Part shown: positions 26,386-36,898 of the stretch, piece by piece | Layout: every line of letters starts with the position of its first letter | Position numbering within the stretch: the stretch's first letter is position 1 | Assembly: GCF_907165215.1 (NCBI RefSeq) | Contig: NZ_CAJRAY010000091.1 | Coordinates: 1,767 to 49,228, forward strand | DNA length: 47,462 nucleotides | Direction of reading: 5' to 3' | DNA from: Thermobacillus xylanilyticus | GTDB taxonomy: Bacteria; Bacillota; Bacilli; Paenibacillales; Paenibacillaceae | Notes under the pieces: model-generated | Database searches by the model: none | The model's input: the letters and a program-made list of their open reading frames with translations, nothing else | Told to the model about the DNA's origin: nothing | Made by a program: the position numbers and the translations under genes

Positions 26386-27801
26386 ATGGAGAATGTGCTG
26401 CTGTGGGGATTCTACTTCCTGACGTTCTATGCTTTTCTGCCAGGGTTCATCAGCCGGACGTTCGGATTCCGCGTGTTCAAGCGCGGACGAGCCCGCGAAG
26501 AGATCGCGCTTACATTCGACGACGGGCCGGACCCGGTGTACACGCCGCGCCTTCTGGACTTGCTGCGCAAATACGGGGCCAAGGCCACGTTCTTCGTCGT
26601 CGGCGTCCACGCCGAGCAGCACCCCGAACTGCTCAGGCGGATGGCGGAGGAAGGACATGACATCGGCATTCATAATTATGTGCACAAGACGAACTGGCTC
26701 ATGCGCCCCGGCACGGTGAAGAAACAGATCGCCCGCACGAGCGGAATAATCGAACAGGCGACGGGTGTGAAGCCGGTTTACTATCGTCCGCCGTGGGGCA
26801 TCGTCAATCTGTTCGATTTCGCGAATCTCGGCTATCTGCAGATCATTCTGTGGTCGGCCATGTTCGGCGACTGGCGGAAGCGCGTCGGCGCCGAGCGGCT
26901 GACGGCGCGGATGATGAAGAAGCTGAGCCCGGGCGAAGTGCTGCTCCTGCACGACTGCGGCAGAACGTTCGGAGCGGACGAAGACGCGCCGGAACAGATG
27001 CTGCAGGCGCTGGAAGTGTATTTGCAGCGGGGAAGCGAGCGGGGCTATCGATTTGTGACGATCGGGGAGATGATCGCCGTGACGGATAAGAACCGCGCCC
27101 GCGAGAAGGCCGGGCGGAAGCCGGGATGGTTCAAACGGACGGTGACGGCATGCTGGATGGCATGGGAGCGCTGCTTCAACGTGCTGTTCCGGATTGTCGA
27201 TGTCGGCGACGGCTCGCTGCTTCATTACCGCATCCGCCCGTATCGCGGCGGCGAGCTCGTGCTGGACGACGGCGCCGTCATCCGGCCGAACGACAAGATC
27301 GTCGAACTGCATTTCGATAATGCGAAGCTTCGGCAATTGCTGGAGAATTCGCGTTCGCTCATGAAAGTCGCGATCTTCCTGATCCGCGAGACGGAGAAGG
27401 CGCTGCCGGCGCTGGCGCGGCATCTGGAGAGCAGAGCGGATCTCCGCGACGTCAAGGGGCTGTACGGCATCAGCATGATCCACCGCGGCCCGGAGGCGTT
27501 CGGGTTCAGCGTGCTGGATCTGCCCCGGGGGGCGTTCCGGTTCTTCACGACCCGGTATCTCCGGCTGCTGATCCGGGTGCTGCACCCGAGCGGAGGGGAA
27601 CTGCTGAGAGACAAGAATGCGCAGTTCTACCCGCGCATCATGGCGATATCTTTGACCGAGTTCCTGAGACGATACGGCAGCGCGTCCGGCCGTCCGCAGC
27701 CGGATGCGTCCGACGCGCTCGATCCGGCCGCGGCGAGCGCGTTGCCGGCCGACGGCCCGGCGGCAGCCGTCCTGACGGGCGGCAAGACGCTGCAGCAGTA
27801 A
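26386..27801 (+). CDS. Polysaccharide deacetylase with C-terminal YkoP-like domain
   Basis: A 471-residue protein with an NodB-fold deacetylase in the first half. An N-terminal hydrophobic segment (residues 3-22) may be a membrane anchor or signal. Motif 1 is TFDDGPD with its catalytic and metal-binding aspartates, motif 2 is HNYVHKT, motif 3 is RPPWG, and a late LLLHDCG gives the motif 5 histidine. The natural substrate is a cell-envelope polysaccharide, not specified by sequence. The second half (about 235-440) carries no deacetylase motif and resembles the uncharacterised B. subtilis YkoP; this match is from memory. The tail is alanine- and proline-rich. GGTGGGG precedes the ATG at 26386. 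TACAAT in GTGATACAATAA (~26308) may be a promoter -10. Confidence 0.85.
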   Translation: MENVLLWGFYFLTFYAFLPGFISRTFGFRVFKRGRAREEIALTFDDGPDPVYTPRLLDLLRKYGAKATFFVVGVHAEQHPELLRRMAEEGHDIGIHNYVHKTNWLMRPGTVKKQIARTSGIIEQATGVKPVYYRPPWGIVNLFDFANLGYLQIILWSAMFGDWRKRVGAERLTARMMKKLSPGEVLLLHDCGRTFGADEDAPEQMLQALEVYLQRGSERGYRFVTIGEMIAVTDKNRAREKAGRKPGWFKRTVTACWMAWERCFNVLFRIVDVGDGSLLHYRIRPYRGGELVLDDGAVIRPNDKIVELHFDNAKLRQLLENSRSLMKVAIFLIRETEKALPALARHLESRADLRDVKGLYGISMIHRGPEAFGFSVLDLPRGAFRFFTTRYLRLLIRVLHPSGGELLRDKNAQFYPRIMAISLTEFLRRYGSASGRPQPDASDALDPAAASALPADGPAAAVLTGGKTLQQ

Positions 27802-27814
27802 TCGCGGCAAAAAG

Positions 27815-27868
27815 AAGGGGCTGTTCCCGGATCCCGCACCATGGGGGATCTGACGGAACAGCCCTTTT
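27815..27868. terminator. Bidirectional terminator between the deacetylase and ilvD
   Basis: AGGGGCTGTTCC on the left (from 27816) pairs with GGAACAGCCCTT (27855-27866), enclosing a second stem GATCCC/GGGATC. T runs flank it on the plus strand and A runs on the other side, so it can work for both convergent genes. Confidence 0.85.
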
Positions 27869-27877
27869 CTCTGTTCA

Positions 27878-29563
27878 TTAGATTTTGAGCACGGCGCCCA
27901 TGCTGGCGTTCGTGACAAGATGCGAATACCGCGCGAGGTAGCCGCCCGAAATCTTCGACTGGAAGCCGGGCCATTCCTTGCGCCGCTTCTCCATCTCTTC
28001 GTCGCTGATCAGCACGTTCATCGTGCGGTTGTTCAGGTCAAGCTCGATGATGTCGCCGTCGCGGACGAACGCGATCGGGCCGCCCTCCGCCGCTTCCGGC
28101 GAGACGTGGCCGATGCTGATGCCTCGGGACGCGCCGGAGAACCGTCCGTCCGTCACGAGGCCGACCTTGGCGCCGAGGCCCATGCCGACGATCTGCGAAG
28201 TGGGCGCCAGCATCTCCGGCATGCCGGGGCCGCCCTTCGGCCCTTCGTAACGGATGATGACGACATGACCTTCCTTCACCTTGCCGGACGCGATGCCGGC
28301 GAGCGCTTCATCCTGCGAATCGAAGCAGATGGCCGGGCCTTTGTGGTAGCCGCCGACCGAAGGGTCGACCGCGCCGACTTTGATGACCGCGCCTTCCGGC
28401 GCCAGGTTGCCGAACAGGATGGCGAGGCCGCCGCGCTCGCTGTGGGGATTGTCCAGCGGACGGATCACGTTCTTGTCCTTGATCTCGCAGCCTTCGACGT
28501 TCTCGCGGAGCGTCTTGCCGGTGACCGTAATGCATTCTCCGTGGATCGCGCCGGGCTTCTTGAGCAGCTCGTTCAGGATGGCCGATACGCCGCCGGCTTC
28601 ATGCACGTCTTCGATGTGGTAATCCGATGCGGGCGCGATCTTCGCGAGATGCGGCACGCGCTCCGCCACTTCGTTGATGCGCGAAATCGGGTAGTCGATG
28701 CCCGCTTCGCGCGCGATCGCGAGCGTGTGCAGCACGGTGTTCGTCGAGCCGCCCATCGCCATGTCGAGGGCGAACGCATTGTCGATCGCTTCCTTGGTGA
28801 CGATGTCGCGAGGCTTGATGTCGCGTTTGATCAGCTCCATCAGCTGGCGCGCCGATTGCTTCACGAACTCTCGGCGTTCCGGCGAGACGGCCAGGATCGT
28901 GCCGTTGCCGGGCAGCGCGAGGCCGAGCGCTTCGGCGAGGCAGTTCATCGAGTTCGCGGTGAACATGCCGGAGCAGGAGCCGCACGACGGGCAGCCGTAC
29001 ATTTCGAGTTCCCGCAGGCCCTTCTCGTCGATTTTGCCGGATTGGTAGGCGCCGACGCCTTCGAACACGCTCGACAGCGAGATCGACCGGCCGTCGGACG
29101 TCTTGCCGGCCTTCATCGGACCGCCGCTGACGAAGATCGTCGGGATGTTGATGCGCAGCGCCGCCATCATCATGCCCGGCGTAATCTTGTCGCAGTTCGG
29201 AATGCACACCATGCCGTCGAACCAGTGGGCGTTCACGACCGTCTCGACCGAGTCGGCGATGAGCTCCCGGCTGGCGAGGGAGTAGCGCATGCCGATATGG
29301 CCCATCGCGATGCCGTCGTCCACACCGATCGTGTTGAACTCGAACGGGACGCCGCCGGCTTCGCGGATCGCTTCCTTGACCAGCTTGCCGAATTCCTGCA
29401 GATGGACGTGGCCCGGAATGATGTCGATGTACGAGTTGCAGACCGCGATGAACGGCTTGTCGAAGTCTTCTTCCTTGACCCCCGCGGCGCGCAGCAAGCT
29501 GCGGTGCGGGGCGCGGTCGAAGCCGCGCTTGATCATGTCGGATCTCATTTTGCCTGTGGTCAA
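27878..29563 (-). CDS. ilvD: Dihydroxy-acid dehydratase
   Basis: Iron-sulfur enzyme that converts 2,3-dihydroxy acids to 2-keto acids, the third common step of valine, leucine and isoleucine synthesis. The cluster cysteines are in [15 protein letters not shown] and [20 protein letters not shown]; the end [20 protein letters not shown] is typical. The protein has 561 residues. I chose the TTG at 29563 as start: AGGGGA lies about 8 bases before it, while the first ATG (29548) is more than 20 bases from that site and its protein would lose the usual N-terminus. The gene stands alone, far from other ilv genes. No T-box or leader peptide was found upstream. A palindromic repeat array begins ~165 bases before the start codon. 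Confidence 0.95.
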   Translation of the reverse strand: MTTGKMRSDMIKRGFDRAPHRSLLRAAGVKEEDFDKPFIAVCNSYIDIIPGHVHLQEFGKLVKEAIREAGGVPFEFNTIGVDDGIAMGHIGMRYSLASRELIADSVETVVNAHWFDGMVCIPNCDKITPGMMMAALRINIPTIFVSGGPMKAGKTSDGRSISLSSVFEGVGAYQSGKIDEKGLRELEMYGCPSCGSCSGMFTANSMNCLAEALGLALPGNGTILAVSPERREFVKQSARQLMELIKRDIKPRDIVTKEAIDNAFALDMAMGGSTNTVLHTLAIAREAGIDYPISRINEVAERVPHLAKIAPASDYHIEDVHEAGGVSAILNELLKKPGAIHGECITVTGKTLRENVEGCEIKDKNVIRPLDNPHSERGGLAILFGNLAPEGAVIKVGAVDPSVGGYHKGPAICFDSQDEALAGIASGKVKEGHVVIIRYEGPKGGPGMPEMLAPTSQIVGMGLGAKVGLVTDGRFSGASRGISIGHVSPEAAEGGPIAFVRDGDIIELDLNNRTMNVLISDEEMEKRRKEWPGFQSKISGGYLARYSHLVTNASMGAVLKI

Positions 29564-29728
29564 CTGCGATTTCCCCTTTCCGATTCTGAGACGGATCCGT
29601 GCAAAACGCCGGGAACTATCTAATTTAGTGTACCATATCCGCCGTTTGCTTGACCAGTAAAACAGGGCGGGCGGACGCGGGGCTGCGGCGGACTCGCGGA
29701 TGCTGCATGAGTGGCGCGGGGGCAGATG

Positions 29729-29953
29729 TGGTGCAAAAATGCACCAGATTGGGCCGATTGGGCTTGAGGGTTGGCCGTTGTGGTGCAAAAATGCACCAGA
29801 TTGGGCCGATTGCGCTTGGGGGTTGGCCGATATGGTGCAAAAATGCACCAGATTGGCCGGCAGTCCTCGAGAGTTGGCCGATGTGGTGCAAAAATGCACC
29901 AGATTGAGCCGGCAGCCCACGAGGGTTGGCCGATGTGGTGCAAAAATGCACCA
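29729..29953. repeat. Tandem palindromic array 1 (5 units, 51-52 bp period)
   Basis: Five copies of TGGTGCA-AAAA-TGCACCA begin at 29729, 29781, 29833, 29884 and 29936. Each can form a 7-bp hairpin with an AAAA loop. In the last three copies GGC/GCC or GGCC/GGCC pairs outside a 4 x 4 internal loop. The spacers between cores are also similar (GAGGGTTGGCCG recurs). The array fills the 469-base gap between the Eis-like gene and ilvD, both on the minus strand. All frames are free of stops here, which creates artificial open frames such as repeated 'WCIFAPHRP', 'LVHFCTTSA' or 'GAFLHHIGQ'; none has a ribosome site. The core and some spacer words are shared with array 2. Confidence 0.9.
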
Positions 29954-30032
29954 GATTGAGCCCGTCGCCGCGCGGGCCGCAAACAAAACGAAGCGGGAAC
30001 TCCTCGCCTCGTTTCGATGCCCATATCTTTTT

Positions 30033-31226
30033 TTAGAAGAAATCGATCAGATCCGTCGGTGTCATCGGGACGCGCGCTTCAAGCGCTTCCGCGGCTGCCG
30101 CTTCGCCGGTGAGCAAGCCGTCCTCATACAGATGCACGGGGCGCAGGTCGCCGAGGAGCACCGCCGACAGCGCGCGGATGTGGCACGCCAGCGACGGCGC
30201 GTCCGCACCGTCAGAACCGGCATGCGCCGGCGTCAGGCTCCCGCGTCCGTCCGCGTCGATGGCGAGCAGGAATTCGCCGTCGTTCCAGGGTGCGGACTCG
30301 TCCGCGATGCGAAGCTTGATCCGGGTCGGACCGGCGCCCGGAAGGAACGCATATTCCCGGACGAATCGCTGCGCGTCGACGATGCGGCCCATGACGTGCG
30401 GCTTCCGCATCTGCGTGATCCGGGGATCGTTCAGGAGAAAAGGCAGCCGGTCGTTCGCCGAACGCTTCAGCTCCACCTTGTCCGCCATGGAATCGTGGTT
30501 TGCGATGAACGCGAGCATGCCGTCCCGCGCTTCGCGGCTCAGGCAAACCCACTCCGCGATGTGCATGAGCCGGTCCTTCAGCGTGAACAGCATGTATCCC
30601 TGCGGTTCCCCGGATGCATCCACGTAGCAGTAGCAGAGGCGTTCGTGCGCGAGCACCCGATGCTCCCACCACTCCGCCTCGCGGTCAAGCATGGTGTTGA
30701 ACCGCGCGGCATACCGCCCGTACAGCCCCCTGAGCAGTTCCAGTTCCTCCATCGGCTGCTCGATCCGCCGCATGGCGCCGCGCATCGCAAATCCTTCGCA
30801 CTTCGCCGGCGGAAACTCGAGCGTGACGGCGTCCGCGACGACTTCCCATCCGAACTTGCGGTAAAACGGGATGTAGAACGGGTGCAGGAACGATACGGCC
30901 ACGCCTTCTTCGCGCATTGCGCCCAAGGCGTGCTGCAGCAGCTGCCGGATGAGCCCCTGCCTGCGGTATTCCGGCCATGTGGCGACGCCCGCAACGCCGC
31001 CCATCGGGATGCTGCGTCCGTTCAGCCAGATCCGCATCGGAAGGACGGCGGCCTTGGCGGCCAGCCGCCCGTCGATGAAATACCCCCAGACATGGTCCGG
31101 ATTCAGCGTCCTGCGGCGCTGCTCCCATACTTCCGGCGTGAGGCTGAACTGAAACGCGAAAGCGGACAGCTTGATGCTCTCGTCCTTTTCTTCTGCCGTC
31201 AAACGGCGGATGCCCTGGTCCTTCAT
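30033..31226 (-). CDS. Eis-like GNAT N-acetyltransferase
   Basis: A 397-residue protein of the Eis (enhanced intracellular survival) type: tandem GNAT domains followed by a sterol-carrier-like domain. The acetyl-CoA loop is [21 protein letters not shown] (about 79-99), preceded by [22 protein letters not shown] is also typical of Eis homologues. The C-terminal part (about 285-395) has the SCP2-like pattern with [16 protein letters not shown]. Family members acetylate amines, aminoglycosides or peptides; the natural substrate in Firmicutes is unknown. The ATG at 31226 follows AGGAGGAGG, and the longer open frame to 31298 lacks a site. It is divergent from the urease operon, whose TnrA/GlnR-like site lies 83 bases upstream of this start. 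Confidence 0.85.
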   Translation of the reverse strand: MKDQGIRRLTAEEKDESIKLSAFAFQFSLTPEVWEQRRRTLNPDHVWGYFIDGRLAAKAAVLPMRIWLNGRSIPMGGVAGVATWPEYRRQGLIRQLLQHALGAMREEGVAVSFLHPFYIPFYRKFGWEVVADAVTLEFPPAKCEGFAMRGAMRRIEQPMEELELLRGLYGRYAARFNTMLDREAEWWEHRVLAHERLCYCYVDASGEPQGYMLFTLKDRLMHIAEWVCLSREARDGMLAFIANHDSMADKVELKRSANDRLPFLLNDPRITQMRKPHVMGRIVDAQRFVREYAFLPGAGPTRIKLRIADESAPWNDGEFLLAIDADGRGSLTPAHAGSDGADAPSLACHIRALSAVLLGDLRPVHLYEDGLLTGEAAAAEALEARVPMTPTDLIDFF

Positions 31227-31308
31227 CCTTAACCTCCTCCTACTGCAGAACCTGCATATCAGCAACGTACCATGTTCTCCCAAGATAGGGCAAGACAATT
31301 AAATTAAA

Positions 31309-31325
31309 TGTAATAAAAACTAACA
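31309..31325. promoter_or_regulatory. TnrA/GlnR binding site upstream of the urease operon
   Basis: TGTAATAAAAACTAACA is a perfect match to the TnrA/GlnR consensus TGTNA-N7-TNACA. Its centre (31317) lies about 49 bases before the expected transcription start (~31366), the position known for TnrA-activated promoters in B. subtilis. GlnR repression is the alternative. Nitrogen control of urease is established in Bacillus. Confidence 0.75.
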
Positions 31326-31330
31326 TTAAA

Positions 31331-31359
31331 TTGCGAAATCTAAGTTTTATCGTTATAAT
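31331..31359 (+). promoter_or_regulatory. Sigma-A promoter of ureABCFGD
   Basis: TTGCGA (31331-31336) and a perfect TATAAT (31354-31359) with 17-base spacing. The weak -35 beside an activator-type site fits activation. The leader to ureA is about 43 bases. Confidence 0.75.
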
Positions 31360-31408
31360 CATGTTAGGAAACCGAACATTTAACTGGATGGCAGGGAGAG
31401 ATGTACGC

Positions 31409-31714
31409 ATGCTGCTGACGGAGAGGGAGAAGGAGCGGCTGATGATCACCGTTGCTGCCGATCTCGCAAGGCGCAGACTGGCGCGCGGCGTCAAGCTGAA
31501 CTATCCGGAAAGCGTGGCGCTCATCACGTCCGAAATCCTCGAGGGCGCACGCGACGGCAAGACGGTCGCCGAGCTGATGGCGTACGGCACTCGCATCCTG
31601 CGCCGGGATCAGGTGATGGAGGGCGTGCCGGAGATGATTCAGGAAGTGCAGATCGAGGCGACATTTCCGGACGGCACCAAGCTGGTCACCGTCCACCATC
31701 CGATCGCCGAATAA
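31409..31714 (+). CDS. ureA: Urease gamma subunit
   Basis: Smallest structural subunit of urease, the nickel enzyme that splits urea to ammonia and carbamate. The 101 residues are full length, with the family's [37 protein letters not shown] in outline and the late [28 protein letters not shown]. The ATG at 31409 was chosen because AGGGAG (31393-31398) precedes it and it gives the standard N-terminus; the open frame continues upstream to 31331 into the promoter. ureB follows after 51 bases. Confidence 0.97.
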   Translation: MLLTEREKERLMITVAADLARRRLARGVKLNYPESVALITSEILEGARDGKTVAELMAYGTRILRRDQVMEGVPEMIQEVQIEATFPDGTKLVTVHHPIAE

Positions 31715-31765
31715 CCCGGCCGGGCGGCGATCCGTCCGGCAAATGAGGAAGGAGAGATGCCGCAC

Positions 31766-32130
31766 ATGATACCAGGCGAATACCGGACGGCGGAAGGCGA
31801 AATCGAGCTGAACGCGGGAAGGCCGCGCAAGGAGATGATCGTCGTCAATACGGGCGACCGTCCCGTGCAGGTCGGTTCGCATTTTCATTTCTTCGAAGTG
31901 AACCGCGCCCTGGTCTTCGACCGCGAAGCGGCGTTCGGCATGCGGCTGGACATTCCGGCCGGAACGGCGGTCCGGTTCGAGCCGGGCGAAGAGAAGCCGG
32001 TCGTCCTGACCGTGATCGGCGGCGCCCGCATTGTCTTCGGCCTGAACGGGCTGACGCGGGGCGAGGCAGCTCCCGGCGCCGTGCCCTCAGAGGTGCGGGA
32101 GCGGCTTGAAGCGTGGAAGGGGGGACCGCG

Positions 32131-32134
<4 letters not shown>
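31766..32134 (+). CDS. ureB: Urease beta subunit
   Basis: Structural subunit of urease. It begins [19 protein letters not shown], matching the family's IPGE start, and has [27 protein letters not shown] with the conserved histidines. The 122 residues include a C-terminal extension beyond the conserved core, of usual size for Bacilli. ATG 31766 sits 9 bases after GGAGAG; the ATG at 31757 is too near that site. The stop overlaps the ureC GTG, so the two are translationally coupled. Confidence 0.97.
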
Positions 32135-33843
<1,709 letters not shown>

Positions 33844-33864
33844 GACGGCAAGGAGGTGATGGCT

Positions 33865-34617
33865 GTGGCGGATGCTCCGGATCGTCCGGCAGGCGTCGGA
33901 GCGTTGCCGGCATCCGGGAAGACGCGGGCCCGGGCGGACGTGTCGTGGCTGATGCTGCAGCAGCTGCTCGATTCCGCGCTGCCGATCGGCGGGTTCTCGC
34001 ATTCGTTCGGCCTGGAAACGATGGTGCAGGAAGGCCGGATCCGGACGCCGGACGATCTTGAGCGCTACGCGGAGACGATGCTGCTGCAGAGCTGGGCGAC
34101 GCTCGACGCAATGGTCGTGAAGGCGGTGTATGCATGTCCGCGGGACGACTGGGAGCGGGCGTGGCGCATCGAGCGGCTCGTCCATCTCCAGCGGGCGGCG
34201 GCGGAGTCGCGGACGGCGGTCGAGAAGATGGGGCGCCGGCTGCTCCGCCTCGCGGCCAGCGTCCATCCGGGAATCGATCTGTCGCCGCTGGAAGAGGCCT
34301 TCCGGAGCGGCCGCTGCCTGGCCACGCATCCGCTCGTCTTCGGGTTTCTGTGCCGACGCCTCGGTTTTCCGCTTCATCAGGCGGTGCAGGGGTTTTTGTA
34401 CGGCAGTCTTGTGACTTGCGTGAACAGCGCGCTGCGGCTCATGGCGATCGGCCAGACGGAAGGGCAGGCGATCATCGCCCGGCTCATCCCGCTTATCGCC
34501 GAAGCCGCGGAGCAAACTCATGATCTCGCGCCCGAAGACGCGTACGGCAATACGCCGCTCGCGGAGCTGATGGCGATGCGTCATGAGACGCTGTATTCCC
34601 GGCTGTTCATGTCGTAG
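33865..34617 (+). CDS. ureF: Urease accessory protein UreF
   Basis: All-helical chaperone that, with UreD and UreG, loads nickel into apo-urease. The family pattern is seen in LQQLLDSALPIGGFSHSFGLETMVQEGRI, and later in THPLVFGFLCRRLGFPLHQAVQGFLYGSLVTCVNSALRLMAIGQTEGQ in outline. The protein has 250 residues. Of several closely spaced starts, GTG 33865 is 8 bases after AGGAGG (33851-33856); the ATG at 33859 is only 2 bases away from it. It follows ureC directly: ureE, often located here, is absent. Confidence 0.92.
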   Translation: MADAPDRPAGVGALPASGKTRARADVSWLMLQQLLDSALPIGGFSHSFGLETMVQEGRIRTPDDLERYAETMLLQSWATLDAMVVKAVYACPRDDWERAWRIERLVHLQRAAAESRTAVEKMGRRLLRLAASVHPGIDLSPLEEAFRSGRCLATHPLVFGFLCRRLGFPLHQAVQGFLYGSLVTCVNSALRLMAIGQTEGQAIIARLIPLIAEAAEQTHDLAPEDAYGNTPLAELMAMRHETLYSRLFMS

Positions 34618-34659
34618 CGATGGCGCCGAATCATCATTTACTGAGAGGAAGGGATTTCC

Positions 34660-35346
34660 ATGTGTCAAGGACAGGGGCATCATCACCATCATGACTGGGA
34701 GACGCCGGCCGTGCCGGCGGACCGCCCGATGCGGATCGGCATCGGCGGGCCTGTAGGTTCGGGCAAGACGGCGCTCGTCGAGCGCATTGCGAAGGCGATG
34801 CGGGACCGCTACAGCATCGCCGTCATCACGAACGATATCTATACGGCGGAAGACGCGCGCATTCTCGTGAAAACCGGCTGCCTGCCCGAGGAGCGGATCA
34901 TCGGCATCGAGACGGGCGGCTGCCCGCACACGGCGATCCGGGAGGACGCCTCGATGAACTTCGAGGCGATCGAGGATCTGGAAAGCCGGTTCCCGGACCT
35001 GGATTTCATCCTGATCGAGAGCGGCGGCGACAATCTGGCGGCGGCGTTCAGTCCGGAACTGGCGGACCGGTTCATCTATATCATCGACGTGGCGCAGGGC
35101 GAAAAAATTCCCCGCAAAGGCGGTCCGGGCATCATGCGTTCCGACCTGCTCGTCATCAACAAGATCGACCTTGCCGAGCATGTCGGCGCGAGCCTCAGGG
35201 TGATGGAGGAAGATACGCGGCGTATGCGGGGCGGACGGCCCTATGTGTTCACCAATCTGCTGTACGGCGGCGAAGGGCTCCAGACGGTCGTGAACTGGCT
35301 GGAACATGAGCTGCAGCATGCCCGCGGCATCCAGCATACGCATTGA
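34660..35346 (+). CDS. ureG: Urease accessory GTPase UreG with histidine-rich N-terminus
   Basis: SIMIBI-class GTPase that powers nickel delivery to urease. The P-loop is GPVGSGKT (30-37), the nickel-binding CPH motif is C88-P-H90 in [17 protein letters not shown], then ESGGDNL and the base-recognition NKIDL. The unusual part is the N-terminus [13 protein letters not shown], with five histidines in a row plus a cysteine, and a C-terminus ending [13 protein letters not shown]. The core enzyme needs neither. With no ureE in the operon, these segments may store or hand over nickel in its place. AGAGGAAGG precedes the ATG. Its 3' end overlaps the proposed start of ureD by 41 bases. Confidence 0.95.
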   Translation: MCQGQGHHHHHDWETPAVPADRPMRIGIGGPVGSGKTALVERIAKAMRDRYSIAVITNDIYTAEDARILVKTGCLPEERIIGIETGGCPHTAIREDASMNFEAIEDLESRFPDLDFILIESGGDNLAAAFSPELADRFIYIIDVAQGEKIPRKGGPGIMRSDLLVINKIDLAEHVGASLRVMEEDTRRMRGGRPYVFTNLLYGGEGLQTVVNWLEHELQHARGIQHTH

Positions 35347-36247
35347 CGGCGCGGCGCTCGCTGCGGGGAGGCCGCATGCGGCGGGGGCGCCGGACGCCGG
35401 GCTGCCGCCGGCGCCGGCCTCCGTGCAGGCGCGCCTCGAGGCCGCCTTCGCCGTCCGGGGCGGACGCACCGCTCTTGTCTCGAGGATGCATACCGCGCCG
35501 CTCAAAATCGCGAAGGCATTCGGCCGCCCGCACGAACTGGCCGTCATCGTCATGGACGCGTCGCCCGGCATGCTCGCCGGCGACCGTTACGAGATGGCGT
35601 GGACGGCGGAGACGGGCGCGCGCGTCTGCCTGACGAATCAGGGACACACGCGCATCCATCCGTCCGCGCCCGGCCGCGGCGCGGTGCTGACGCAGCGGTT
35701 CGCGCTGCATGAAGGCGCGTGTATTCAGTCGATGATGGAACCGCTCATGCTGTACCGGGACGCCGAGTTCGCCTCGCGCACCGAGGTCGATCTTGCGCCG
35801 GGCGCCGTCTGGCTGTCTTCCGAGATCATCTGCCCGGGCCGCACCGGGCGCGGGGAGAAGTTCGCGTTCCGCAGATACGATGCGGCGCTGTCCGTCCGAT
35901 ACGGCGGGGAGCTGATCTTCCGCAGCCGGCAGCTCGTCGAGCCGGCGAAGCAGCGGATCGCCGCGCCGGGCGCCTGGGAAGACTGCACGCATGTCGGGTT
36001 GCTGTACTGCTTCTCCGACCGTCTGGACGGCGGCCATCTGGATGCGGTGCGCGAGGCGGTCGAACGCGCGGCCGGGGCCATGCCCGGCGAGTGCATCGCC
36101 GGCGCCTCCCGCACCTGGCGGCACGGCATCGTCGTCATGGCCGCCGGAGGCGCGGCGTGGCGGCTGCAGCGGGTGCTGGAGGCGTCGTGGCGCGCGCTGC
36201 GGCGCACGCTCCTCGGTCTGCCCGAGGCGGTGTGGCGGGATAATTGA
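35306..36247 (+). CDS. ureD: Urease accessory protein UreD (UreH)
   Basis: Scaffold that binds apo-urease and passes nickel with UreF and UreG. Recognised by [30 protein letters not shown], then [30 protein letters not shown] and [19 protein letters not shown] in outline. From the ATG at 35306 the protein has 313 residues. The first ~35 residues (alanine-rich) do not resemble the family and overlap ureG; an internal GTG near 35421, just before QARLEAAF, could be the true start. No good ribosome site marks either. It is the last gene of the operon, followed directly by a terminator. Confidence 0.85.
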   Translation: MSCSMPAASSIRIDGAALAAGRPHAAGAPDAGLPPAPASVQARLEAAFAVRGGRTALVSRMHTAPLKIAKAFGRPHELAVIVMDASPGMLAGDRYEMAWTAETGARVCLTNQGHTRIHPSAPGRGAVLTQRFALHEGACIQSMMEPLMLYRDAEFASRTEVDLAPGAVWLSSEIICPGRTGRGEKFAFRRYDAALSVRYGGELIFRSRQLVEPAKQRIAAPGAWEDCTHVGLLYCFSDRLDGGHLDAVREAVERAAGAMPGECIAGASRTWRHGIVVMAAGGAAWRLQRVLEASWRALRRTLLGLPEAVWRDN

Positions 36248-36292
36248 AACGGGCTTCCGCTTGAGGGACAATCTTCAAGCGGAGGCCCGTTT
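36247..36292 (+). terminator. Terminator of the urease operon
   Basis: A long stem, AAACGGGCTTCCGCTTGA (36247-36264) with TCAAGCGGAGGCCCGTTT (36275-36292), has one non-pairing position and a 10-base loop. The left arm begins at the last base of the ureD stop. Only three T end the right arm. Confidence 0.8.
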
Positions 36293-36302
36293 GTGCGGAG
36301 GC

Positions 36303-36811
36303 AATGCGCGGAGCGCCTCCATTCTGGTGCAGAAATGCACCAGATGCGGGAGGGCAGGCATGGAGTGCCTTCATCTGGTGCAGAAATGCACCAGATGCGG
36401 GAGGGTTGGCGCGAAATACCCCATTCTGGTGCAGAAATGCACCAGATGCTGGAGGGCATGCGCGGAGCTCCCCCATTCTGGTGCAGAAATGCACCAGATG
36501 CGGAGGGCAGGCGCGGAGCGCCTCCATTCTGGTGCAGAAATGCACCAGATGCGGAGGGCAGGCGCGGAGCGCCTCCATTCTGGTGCAGAAATGCACCAGA
36601 TGCGGGAGGGCAGGCATGGAGTACCCCCATTCTGGTGCAGAAATGCACCAGATGCGGGAGGGTTGGCGCGAAATCCCCCTATTCTGGTGCAGAAATGCAC
36701 CAGATGCGGGAGGGCATGCGCGGAGTGCCCCCATTCTGGTGCAGAAATGCACCAGATGTGGGAGAGCATGCATGGAGTGCACCCATTCTGGTGCAGAAAT
36801 GCACCAGATCC
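36303..36811. repeat. Tandem palindromic array 2 (10 units, 51-52 bp period)
   Basis: Ten copies of CTGGTGCA-GAAA-TGCACCAG begin at 36324, 36375, 36426, 36478, 36529, 36580, 36632, 36684, 36736 and 36788. The core is invariant, while the flanks vary but keep pairing: a C-rich left flank (CCTCC, CCCCC) faces a G-rich right flank (GGAGG, GGGAGGG), giving a second stem outside a small internal loop. In some spacers GGCGC/GCGCC forms another hairpin. The array occupies most of the 650 bases between the convergent ureD and response-regulator genes. Stop-free frames through it ('WCRNAPDAGG', 'LVHFCTRMG') are artefacts: the spacing alternates 51 and 52, so no frame is kept. Core, orientation and the GAGGGTTGGC spacer word link it to array 1. 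Confidence 0.92.
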
Positions 36812-36898
36812 GTAGGGACGGCACGTGGACCTCCGTCTGCGAACCCGTGCGCCGCAACCGACCACCCCGGTTACAAGGAGCGGATGTGTGAACAGGCG

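Noticed and set aside
29564..29720. T-box or leader-peptide attenuator before ilvD
   Set aside because: No AGGGTGGTACCGCG-like core, no run of branched-chain codons in a short frame, and no terminator in the leader were seen.
36303..36811. CRISPR array
   Set aside because: Repeated cores are regularly spaced, but the stretches between them are also similar to one another rather than unique spacers, and no cas gene is in the window. Arrays 1 and 3 fail for the same reason.
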